Assembly: GCF_000236565.1 (NCBI RefSeq)
Contig: NZ_AHAM01000255.1
Location: forward strand, 1-53,653
Source: Mesorhizobium alhagi CCNWXJ12-2
GTDB taxonomy: Bacteria > Pseudomonadota > Alphaproteobacteria > Rhizobiales > Rhizobiaceae
Direction: 5' to 3'
DNA length: 53,653 nucleotides
In this document: positions 26,983 to 34,073 of the stretch, piece after piece
Position numbering within the stretch: position 1 is the first letter of the stretch
How the letters are laid out: each line of letters starts with the position of its first letter
Notes under the pieces: model-generated
Told to the model about the DNA's origin: nothing
Database searches by the model: none
Seen by the model: the letters and a program-made list of their open reading frames with translations, nothing else
Program-made: the position numbers and the translations under genes

Positions 26983-28084
26983 GGACAGAATCCTTCGAAG
27001 CGATGCTTTCGGTGGCGACCACCCACCATCCGGGCTGGCGCGCCTGGATTTGCGCGGCAGCGCGGGCGGCGGCTGAGGGCGTTTCGAACAGGCCGAAGCA
27101 GGTGGCGCCGGAGCCTGACATGCGGGCGAAGGTTGCGCCGGCGGCCGTCAGCGCTTCGATGGCTTCGGTGATGGCCGGAGCGATGGAGATGGCTGAGGCC
27201 TGCAGATCGTTGCGCGTGGAGGCGAGCCAGCGGCAAATGTCGCCGAAGGCAAATTGCTCCTCACCCTCAAAAGCAAAATGCCCCTCACCCTTACCCTCTC
27301 CCCGTGATCCTTCGACAAGCTCAGGACGGGGAGAGGGGGGCATCAACGCCGCCGCTTCGTCCTTCTCCTCCGGCTCCACCGGCAGAACAGAACTGCGCTC
27401 AGCGCTGGCGGCCCCCTCTCCCCGTCCTTCACGGGGAGAGGGTAAGGGTGAGGGGCGATTGAAGAGCGGCAGCGGCGGCAATCCTGCATTCTCCCACGAT
27501 GCGAGTGCGCGAAATACCTTGGGCGTCGAAACCGCCACACCCGGATTGACCAACACCAACGATAGTGCCGGGAAGCCTGCGGCCGGCTCTATCTGCTCGC
27601 CAATTCCGCGCGCGATGAGTGGGCTGCTGCGGAGGCACATAGGCACGTCGGCGCCAAGCTCCTTGCCGATTTCAGTGAGCTGTTCTGGGCTAAGCCCGAA
27701 GCTGCATAGCCTGTTCAGCGCCGTCAGCGTCGCCGCCGCGTCGCTCGATCCCCCGCCTATGCCGGAAGCGATAGGCAGGTGCTTCGTGAGATGTATCGAT
27801 ACCGGCTGTAGTCGGACGGAATGAAAGTTGGCCAGACTGCGCACCACATCCCTCGCTCGCACCACCAGATTACCGCCATCGAGCGGGATCTCGGCGCCGA
27901 ACGGGCCGCTGGCCGAAAAGGAATCCTCGGACGCCGCGGCCACCGTCACCCGGTCGCCATGCCTCGTGAAAACCGCCAGGCTTTCGATCAAGTGAAAACC
28001 GTCCGGCCGGCGGCCGGTGATATGCAGAGCGAGATTGATCTTGGCCGGCGCGTGCTCGGCCAGTGATGCTGCGCTGAAATCCAC
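26969..28084 (-). CDS. ispE: 4-diphosphocytidyl-2-C-methyl-D-erythritol kinase
   Basis: A GHMP kinase of the MEP isoprenoid pathway, phosphorylating CDP-methylerythritol. Motifs are APAKINLALHITGRRPDGFH (residues about 12-31), LPIASGIGGGSSDAAA (ATP-binding loop) and near the end FARMSGSGATCFGLF. The 371-residue length exceeds the usual 280-300 because a 59-residue Pro/Arg/Glu/Gly-rich insert from a palindromic repeat at 27281-27457 is read in frame between SWENAGLPPLPLFN and GEEQFAFGDICRWL. The start is GTG 28084, with AAGGA just upstream, and it overlaps the 61-aa gene's end by one step. A longer frame to 28162 is an artifact. Confidence 0.93.
   Translation of the reverse strand: MDFSAASLAEHAPAKINLALHITGRRPDGFHLIESLAVFTRHGDRVTVAAASEDSFSASGPFGAEIPLDGGNLVVRARDVVRSLANFHSVRLQPVSIHLTKHLPIASGIGGGSSDAAATLTALNRLCSFGLSPEQLTEIGKELGADVPMCLRSSPLIARGIGEQIEPAAGFPALSLVLVNPGVAVSTPKVFRALASWENAGLPPLPLFNRPSPLPSPREGRGEGAASAERSSVLPVEPEEKDEAAALMPPSPRPELVEGSRGEGKGEGHFAFEGEEQFAFGDICRWLASTRNDLQASAISIAPAITEAIEALTAAGATFARMSGSGATCFGLFETPSAAARAAAQIQARQPGWWVVATESIASKDSVHAPA
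27281..27457 (-). repeat. Palindromic repeat element, in frame inside ispE
   Basis: Perfect 26-base terminal inverted repeats (27281-27306 and 27432-27457) starting GCCCCTCACCC bracket a 125-base centre, itself containing a further hairpin with CTTCGACAAGCTCAGG. The 177 bases are a whole number of codons. It reads LPSPREGRGEG at one end and RGEGKGEGH at the other, nearly the same as the third element in glyS. Confidence 0.9.
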
Positions 28085-28085
28085 G

Positions 28086-28271
28086 TCAGTCCTTGGCGAG
28101 GCGGTATTCGCCCGTTTCCGGGTCTCGGACCAAGGTGCCGTTGGCGCCGCTGGCCGTCTCATTTTCCTGCCGGCGCACCTTGGCGGTGACGCGCTCCGCC
28201 TCGCGGACGAAGGAGCGGTAGCCGAAATACGCGACCAGGCCGATCAGGGCGAAAAAAATAAGCTGCGGCAT
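28086..28271 (-). CDS. Small membrane-anchored protein
   Basis: A 61-residue protein with one N-terminal membrane helix (LIFFALIGLVAYFGYRSFV) and a charged tail ending in DPETGEYRLAKD. Its stop directly abuts the ispE start codon (TGA-C-GTG), so translation is probably coupled. Function is unknown. AGGAGTAG-type purines (GGAGGAG) upstream of 28271 support the start. Confidence 0.75.
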   Translation of the reverse strand: MPQLIFFALIGLVAYFGYRSFVREAERVTAKVRRQENETASGANGTLVRDPETGEYRLAKD

Positions 28272-28346
28272 GTTCTACTCCTCCCTGTTGGCTCCGGCGC
28301 TGCCGGTCGGGTTGGCCGTCCGACAATAGCCGGCTTTGCGGCGTTC

Positions 28347-29216
28347 TCAAAGGCCGAAGCGGCCCCACAGCGCGCGCTCGTCGGCGGCTTCGATCAGGCC
28401 GGCCGCGGCAGCGCCCGCAATATCCGGCGCGGAAAACCCGCCCGAAGAACCGAACAGGCCGAGCTTGCGCCCGAACAGTCCGCGCGGCGGCGTGATCAGC
28501 TTGAGCTGCGCCTTGGCCCCGTAGCGGTCTTTCAGCACGGTGCGAATGTCGCCCAACGCATCGACCAATCCAAGCGAAAGGCCCTTCTTGCCGGTCCAGA
28601 ACAGGCCGGTGAAGAGATCCGGATCGTCCTTCAGCTTGCCGCCGCGGCGCTCCTTGACCATGTCGATGAAGGTCTCGTGCACTTCGAGCTGCAGCGCCTT
28701 CAGCCGCTCGACATCTTCCTTCTTTTCCGGCTTGAACGGGTCGAGCAGCGCCTTGTTCTGGCCGGCCGTATAGACGCGGCGCTCGACGCCGATCTTCTTC
28801 ATCATTTCGGTGAAGCCGAAGGAGGCCGAAACCACGCCGATCGAGCCGACGATGGAGGAAGGGTCGGCGATGATCTCGTCGCCGGCCACCGCTATCATGT
28901 AGCCACCGGAGGCGGCGACATCCTCGACGAAGACCAGAACGTCCTTGTTCTTCTCGGCCGCAAGGTCGCGGATGCGCTTGTAGATGAGGCGCGACTGCAC
29001 CGGCGAGCCGCCGGGCGAGTTGATGGAGAGGGCGACCGCCGGGGCATCGGGGTAAGAGAAGGCCTTTTCGAGAACGCCCGCCGTGGACGCAAGCGACAGC
29101 GTCGGCCGGAACTGGCCGCCGCCGGCCATAATGGTGCCGTGCAGGCGCACGACCGGGATCGTCACCACGCCCGGCCGCATCGACTTCGGAAGCAGACGGC
29201 TCAAAAATTGTTTCAC
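28347..29216 (-). CDS. S49 family peptidase (SppA-like)
   Basis: A 289-residue peptidase related to signal peptide peptidase SppA. Motifs include RLHGTIMAGG, NSPGGSPVQSRLIYKRIR, VEDVAASGGYMIAVAGDEI with the catalytic Ser in ASGGY, and DPSSIVGSIGVV; the QNKALLDPF stretch holds the likely catalytic Lys region. There is no clear N-terminal anchor, so it could be soluble. GTG 29216 has GGAGATCC upstream at usable spacing; a much longer open frame past it is a shadow. It likely degrades cleaved signal peptides or small membrane proteins. Confidence 0.88.
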   Translation of the reverse strand: MKQFLSRLLPKSMRPGVVTIPVVRLHGTIMAGGGQFRPTLSLASTAGVLEKAFSYPDAPAVALSINSPGGSPVQSRLIYKRIRDLAAEKNKDVLVFVEDVAASGGYMIAVAGDEIIADPSSIVGSIGVVSASFGFTEMMKKIGVERRVYTAGQNKALLDPFKPEKKEDVERLKALQLEVHETFIDMVKERRGGKLKDDPDLFTGLFWTGKKGLSLGLVDALGDIRTVLKDRYGAKAQLKLITPPRGLFGRKLGLFGSSGGFSAPDIAGAAAAGLIEAADERALWGRFGL

Positions 29217-29308
29217 AGGCAGGGATCTCCGGTCATATCTTTGCTTGGCATGTAGGAATTCGCCGGAAAACCGCAATCCCGCCTGCGTGCGTCTTTTAAG
29301 TGTCAGCC

Positions 29309-29350
29309 GCATGATCTTGTCCAAAAAGTCTGCAACTTTTGGGATCATGC
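29309..29350. repeat. Short intergenic palindrome
   Basis: GCATGATC at 29309-29316 and GATCATGC at 29343-29350 frame a partly self-complementary centre (AAAAGT and ACTTTT). This form is widespread in rhizobial genomes. It lies directly at the 3' end of the methyltransferase gene and may act as its transcript end. Confidence 0.7.
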
Positions 29351-30118
29351 TCAGTCGCCGAAAAGCGAAGCCTGGCCGGCATTGATCGCCTCGGCGCGCG
29401 CGGAAAAGCCGTTGCCGGCAGTTTCGTGCAGGATAAGCGGCGGCATAATCGACAGCCCGCCGCGCGCACCGCGGGTCGCGCGAAGCACGATGCGGATCGC
29501 CGGCGCGTCGGGGCGGGCATGCACGGGAACGATCTGCGCGGTGCCGAAACGGCCGGCGAGTGTGGCGAGGATCGGCCCGAGCGATGCCGGCCGGGCGATG
29601 ATCGCGACCCCGCCGCGCGGCCTGACGATTGCCGCGGCGGTGCGGAGCCAGGCTTCGAACAGCCCGTCCTCCATGACATGCGCCTGCCGCCTGAGATCGT
29701 CGGGCGTGGCGCGGTCGATTTCCGCATTGAAGGGCGGGTTCATGATGGCGAAATCGAAGGAATTGTCGGCAAGCCCGGCAGCCGTGCGGGCCTTGCCTGC
29801 CAGCGCGACATCGGCCTCCAGCACCGTGACGCGGCCGCGAAGCCGCGCATTTTCGGGAAGCTCGAGGCTTTGCCGGGCATAGCCGGCCATATCGGGGGAG
29901 TTTTCGACGAGAACGACGCTCGCCGCAGGGCAGCGCGAGGCGACGGCGAGGCCGGCGGCCCCTGCGCCCGCGCCGAGATCGGCGATCCTGCCGGCAAAGC
30001 CGGATGGCACGGCGGCGGCCAGCGCCAGCGCGTCCATGCCAGCCCGATGGCCGCCGCGCGCCGGCTGCACGAGGAAAAAACCGTCGCGATGGAAGGCGTC
30101 GATCGTCTGGGTGGACAC
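29351..30118 (-). CDS. tRNA1(Val) (adenine-N6)-methyltransferase family protein
   Basis: A 255-residue Rossmann-fold methyltransferase. It has the SAM-binding motif IADLGAGAGAAGLAVASR, the acidic ENSPDMAGYARQ and the catalytic NPPF (IMNPPFNAEID), typical of N6-adenine methyltransferases of the TrmN6/YfiC type. GTG 30118 (STQTIDAFHRDGFFLVQP) starts a family-like N-terminus; the larger open frame to 30271 overlaps the DUF2007 gene and is false. The DUF2007 gene ends 6 bases away on the same strand. Confidence 0.88.
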   Translation of the reverse strand: MSTQTIDAFHRDGFFLVQPARGGHRAGMDALALAAAVPSGFAGRIADLGAGAGAAGLAVASRCPAASVVLVENSPDMAGYARQSLELPENARLRGRVTVLEADVALAGKARTAAGLADNSFDFAIMNPPFNAEIDRATPDDLRRQAHVMEDGLFEAWLRTAAAIVRPRGGVAIIARPASLGPILATLAGRFGTAQIVPVHARPDAPAIRIVLRATRGARGGLSIMPPLILHETAGNGFSARAEAINAGQASLFGD

Positions 30119-30123
30119 CGAAG

Positions 30124-30348
30124 CTAGCCTTCGCGCATCTCGTTGCCGATGCCGGCATCGGTGAGCAGGCGGCGCGCAGCGATGGCGTCGTCCGCCCCGA
30201 TCATGACGCGGCGCGGCAGGATGCCGATCGAGCCGTCGAGCACGCTCATATTCTGGTCGGCGACGAAGCATTCGATGCCGGCGTCGCGCAGCAGCGATTC
30301 GACGAAGGAGATGATGACGGCGTCGTTGGTGCGGATGAGCTCAATCAT
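30124..30348 (-). CDS. DUF2007 domain protein
   Basis: A 74-residue protein starting MIELIRTNDAVIISFVESLL, which matches the DUF2007 (putative signal-transducing) family, with an RRVMIG strand and AARRLLTDAGI tail. The fold is thought to be ferredoxin-like. It lies directly upstream of the methyltransferase gene on the same strand, a common order in Rhizobiales. Confidence 0.85.
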   Translation of the reverse strand: MIELIRTNDAVIISFVESLLRDAGIECFVADQNMSVLDGSIGILPRRVMIGADDAIAARRLLTDAGIGNEMREG

Positions 30349-30398
30349 GCGCGGAAGTTCGCAGTTCGCCGCCGCGATGTAAACGGGGGCGGGCGGCG

Positions 30399-30686
30399 TC
30401 ACGCCCTGTGCAGGCGGAGCGGTTTTGTCTTTTCGCGCTTGATGAGGCCTTTTGCTTCGAGATCGAGCTGGACCGCCTTCATCCACCACCCCGCCTTGGC
30501 GCCGCCCGGATAAAGCGTCTCCGGCAAGTGTGCTGGAACTGCACTCTGAACCTCGCCGACGGTCATCCCGGGTGCGCTTGCCGGAAGCACCGTCAGGACC
30601 GCTTGCTTCATGGCCTCGAACATGGCGGCGTCGACGCGCTCGACCTTGCCCGGATGGTTCACGTTCTCGATTGCGATCTTAGTCAT
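30399..30686 (-). CDS. DUF6958 family protein
   Basis: A 95-residue soluble protein: IENVNHPGKVERVDAAMFEA, then AVLTVLPASAPGMTVGE and YPGGAKAGWWMKAVQLDLEA. The Asn-His-Pro-Gly-Lys start and the GGAKAGWW motif agree with the DUF6958 family, whose function is not known; the C-terminal half could be a winged helix. ATG 30686 is used because the open frame to 30791 is not family-like. The polyprenyl synthase is divergent. Confidence 0.75.
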   Translation of the reverse strand: MTKIAIENVNHPGKVERVDAAMFEAMKQAVLTVLPASAPGMTVGEVQSAVPAHLPETLYPGGAKAGWWMKAVQLDLEAKGLIKREKTKPLRLHRA

Positions 30687-30851
30687 GGCAGTGGCTCCCT
30701 GGCTCGAATCGGACACTCCCGATCCTGCCACAGGACGCACCGCGTTGGCCGTATTCGACAACCCGCCCAAATTTCTGCGCCAATTCGCCACTTGCCGGAC
30801 ACACCATCGCCGCCCTAAATCAAATCCGGTTCCAAGACGGGAGTGCTGGCC

Positions 30852-31868
30852 GTGGGTGTCGTTCTCAATCTCGAAAACGGGAAGCGCGGATCAGCGTCGA
30901 TCAAGGAACTGATCGGCCTCACTGCGGCCGATATGGGCCGGGTCAACGAACTGATCCTGTCCAAGGCCGGCTCCGACGTCGAGATGATCCCCGAAATCGC
31001 CAACCATCTGATCTCGTCGGGCGGCAAGCGCCTGCGCCCGATGGTGACGCTCGCCGCCGCCCAGATGTTCGGCTATTCCGGCGACGGCCACGTCAAGCTC
31101 GCGACTAGCGTTGAGTTCATGCACACGGCGACGCTGCTGCACGACGATGTCGTCGACGAAAGCGGTCTGCGGCGCGGCAAGAAGACGGCGCGCATGATCT
31201 GGGGCAACCAGGCGAGCGTTCTGGTCGGTGATTTCCTGCTCGGCCAGGCGTTCCGCATGATGGTCGATGTCGGCTCGCTCGACGCGCTGGATATTCTGTC
31301 CACCGCGGCCTCGATCATCGCCGAAGGCGAGGTGATGCAGCTTGCTGCCGCCAAGAATCTGGAGACAACCGAGGATGAGCATTTTGCCGTGATCAAGGCC
31401 AAGACCGCGGCGCTGTTTTCGGCGGCCGCCGAGGTCGGGCCGGTGATTGCCGGCGCCTCGCGCACCGACCGCGCCGCGCTACGCTCCTACGGCATGAATC
31501 TCGGCCTCGCCTTCCAGCTGATCGACGACGCGCTCGATTATGGCGGCAACTCCAAGGAACTCGGCAAGAATGTCGGCGACGATTTCCGCGAGGGCAAGGT
31601 GACCCTGCCTGTGATCCTGGCCTATCGCCGCGGCACGGGGGCCGAGCGCGAGTTCTGGAAGCACGCCATCGAAACCGACGCGGCGGATGACGCGGCGCTG
31701 GAAAAGGCGATCGGCCTGATGACGCGCCACGGCGCGATCGCCGACACGATCGGGCGCGCCCGCCATTTTGGCGAGATCGCCCGCGATGCGCTTGCCCCGC
31801 TCGACGCCACGCCGCAGAAGGCCGCGCTGGTCGATGTCATCGACTTCTGCATCAGCCGCGTCGGCTGA
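30852..31868 (+). CDS. Polyprenyl diphosphate synthase (octa/decaprenyl)
   Basis: A 338-residue trans-polyprenyl synthase making the ubiquinone side chain. The first Asp-rich motif is LLHDDVVDES and the second FQLIDDALDYGG, with GGKRLRPMV before them. GTG 30852 (GVVLNLENGKRGS...) has GGGAG well placed; a GTG at 30843 is less likely. It adds IPP units to farnesyl diphosphate; the product length (usually C50 in this class) cannot be read directly. UbiA at 44249 uses its product, and IspE at 26969 supplies the precursors. Confidence 0.93.
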   Translation: MGVVLNLENGKRGSASIKELIGLTAADMGRVNELILSKAGSDVEMIPEIANHLISSGGKRLRPMVTLAAAQMFGYSGDGHVKLATSVEFMHTATLLHDDVVDESGLRRGKKTARMIWGNQASVLVGDFLLGQAFRMMVDVGSLDALDILSTAASIIAEGEVMQLAAAKNLETTEDEHFAVIKAKTAALFSAAAEVGPVIAGASRTDRAALRSYGMNLGLAFQLIDDALDYGGNSKELGKNVGDDFREGKVTLPVILAYRRGTGAEREFWKHAIETDAADDAALEKAIGLMTRHGAIADTIGRARHFGEIARDALAPLDATPQKAALVDVIDFCISRVG

Positions 31869-31877
31869 GAGAAAATT

Positions 31878-32714
31878 CTACTCCGACGGACGTCCGGCAG
31901 GGGCGATCTCTGCGCGGCCTGTCGATGTTCGGCCAACTGCACGAGCGAATTCGCCGTAGTAGCTTGGATCCTCGGTACCCATCACGCGGTCCCAGAAGGT
32001 GAAATAGAGACCGAAATTCGCTCGTGCGCGGGCGTGGTGGAGGTCGTGATGGGTGACGGTGGTCAGCCAGTCGAACAAAGGCCGCCCGTCCGCACGCGCC
32101 GGAAAGATCTCGTAGCCGCAGTGGCCGATTGCGTTGCGCAGCATCATGTGACCCGTAAACAGAAAGGCGGCGAGGATGCTGGTCGGCATCACCATCAACG
32201 CAAGCGGAAGATAGATCGCGTTGACGAGGGCTTCGCTCGCATCGAAGGCATAGGAAGTCCAAGGCGACGGATTGTACGAGCGGTGGTGCAGACGGTGGAA
32301 CCAGCGGAAGAGCCGTGGCCGGTGCATGATCCGGTGTGTCCAGTAGAACCAGGCATCGTGGGCGACTATCAGGACAAGAACGTTGATCACGAAGTACGGC
32401 CAGCCGCGCGCTGCCGGATCTTCGTATACGGTCAGCAGGCCAAGCCGCACCGAGACCGCGATCGCCAGTCCGATCAGCGAGAAGATCAGCACGGTTCTGA
32501 GCGAGGCAAGGATTTCGCGCCCCATCTGGCGCCAGGTCGGCTTCTCCACCCGGATCTTGCGCTTCGCCAGCCAACCGGCGAGCAGTGTGTTGATGACGAG
32601 AAACGTCCCTCCGGCGCCGATCAGATAGCGATAGAGGTCGGCCTGGAGAACAAACGGATAAATGCCGGCGGCGAAACGCGCCAGCGTAGCGTAGTCGATG
32701 CAAGCGTCGAACAT
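31878..32714 (-). CDS. Sterol desaturase/fatty acid hydroxylase family protein
   Basis: A 278-residue inner-membrane di-iron enzyme. Histidine boxes lie at residues 119-131 (HDAWFYWTHRIMH), 140-144 (HRLHH) and 222-227 (HHDLHH), matching the family, plus several membrane segments. These enzymes hydroxylate or desaturate lipids; the exact substrate is not evident. ATG 32714 follows AAGGAGACC. The AraC-type regulator lies upstream on the same strand, 96 bases away, suggesting control of this gene. Confidence 0.9.
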   Translation of the reverse strand: MFDACIDYATLARFAAGIYPFVLQADLYRYLIGAGGTFLVINTLLAGWLAKRKIRVEKPTWRQMGREILASLRTVLIFSLIGLAIAVSVRLGLLTVYEDPAARGWPYFVINVLVLIVAHDAWFYWTHRIMHRPRLFRWFHRLHHRSYNPSPWTSYAFDASEALVNAIYLPLALMVMPTSILAAFLFTGHMMLRNAIGHCGYEIFPARADGRPLFDWLTTVTHHDLHHARARANFGLYFTFWDRVMGTEDPSYYGEFARAVGRTSTGRAEIAPAGRPSE

Positions 32715-32810
32715 TTTCGGTCTCCTTCCGTGGATGGCGGAAGGAACCTGCAGCACTGCCGCAAGGCGGTCTGCGCGCTTCCCGAAGCGAGGATTGAATT
32801 CCGGTTCCGA

Positions 32811-33860
32811 TCAATTTTTTCCGGAATCGATCATCCGCGAGAGCGCCTGCGACCGATATTCGGACGGCGTCTTTCCAGTCAATTGGCGAAAGGCACGATT
32901 GAAGGGCGCCAGCGACGCGTATCCGACACCGAACGCGATCGACACGATCTGTTCGCGCGACCTAGCCGGGTCGGCAAGCCGCCGCTTGGCTTCTTCGACG
33001 CGGTGAGCGTTCAGGAAGGCAGCGAAATTCCGATAGCCTAACCCCTTGGCGATCAATCGCCGCAGGCGGTGCTCCGGAATGGCGACCTTGGTTGCAAGCG
33101 TGCTGAGCGACATCTCGGGTTCAAGGCATGCGCCATTGCAGACGGCGGACTTCAACCGCTCGAGTTCTATCAATTCGGCAGGCGTCAGGAGATCGGATTT
33201 CGGCTGCGGAGCCTCCGCGTTCAGAGCGAAGAGTTCAGGTTTGGTCGCCGTCAACCACAGGGCGAACAGGAACGACAGCGCAAAAAGCATTAGTGCATGG
33301 AGCGGACCGAGCCAAACGGGAAGCGCGCCATAGAGGGCATAAGTTTCGACGCCGGCGATCGTGATGCCCACCAGGGGAAGTATCAGCGTGATGGCCACTC
33401 GGAAGCGCCGTCTCGCGTCGACAAGATCGTTCCTGAAATCCAGTATCGCCAGAGAGAAGATGTGGATCAGAAGCAGGATCACGGTTGCCTGGTGTAGCAG
33501 CGCGCCGGCAACACGATAGGGCCCGCCGCCCAGCCGCAGCGCATAGAAGGCCAGCAGCAGCACGAGCGGCACGAAATAGATGTGTCGCCACTCGAAGGAA
33601 TCGCGAAACAGGGCGATCCCGAACCACCAAAAGAATACCGGGGTGAGAACCGCCATCACTACGAGCGCCCCGCCCGGATAGCCCGGGCTGGGATCCGATA
33701 CGAACGTATAGGATGCTATGCCAAGGCAAAACAGTGCCCCGGCGGCCGTGACAAACCGCAACGGCCGCAACCGCGCGAATTGCACCATCATGAGCATGTT
33801 CAGCGCGGCCGCTCCGGCGCGCAGCATAATTTCAGCCGTGTCCAAGGGTTCCGATATCAT
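32811..33860 (-). CDS. Membrane-bound AraC-family regulator
   Basis: A 349-residue protein with about seven membrane segments in its first 230 residues and an AraC-type double HTH at the C-terminus (LSTLATKVAIPEHRLRRLIA, then EQIVSIAFGVGYASLAPFNR and KTPSEYR). It probably senses a lipid or ligand in the membrane and regulates the adjacent hydroxylase gene. ATG 33860 (MISEPLDTAEIML) was chosen because a longer open frame runs into low-complexity sequence. The TPR-LysM gene is divergent across 213 bases. Confidence 0.85.
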   Translation of the reverse strand: MISEPLDTAEIMLRAGAAALNMLMMVQFARLRPLRFVTAAGALFCLGIASYTFVSDPSPGYPGGALVVMAVLTPVFFWWFGIALFRDSFEWRHIYFVPLVLLLAFYALRLGGGPYRVAGALLHQATVILLLIHIFSLAILDFRNDLVDARRRFRVAITLILPLVGITIAGVETYALYGALPVWLGPLHALMLFALSFLFALWLTATKPELFALNAEAPQPKSDLLTPAELIELERLKSAVCNGACLEPEMSLSTLATKVAIPEHRLRRLIAKGLGYRNFAAFLNAHRVEEAKRRLADPARSREQIVSIAFGVGYASLAPFNRAFRQLTGKTPSEYRSQALSRMIDSGKN

Positions 33861-34073
33861 CGCGGTCCAGTAAAACCTCTTTGTCGCCGCTGGCAACGAG
33901 GCTGATGGTGAATTCCATGTGCGATCACTCGGGATACTCAGGCCTGGCCAAAAACCTCGTGACCGGATTGTGAAGTGCGCGCCATTGAATGCCGACCGTA
34001 AAAAGGCCATCCTTTTGCGCTTCACGATGCAGCAAAGGTTCGCCCGGAAGGTGGCGTGGCGGGAAGGATAGTA

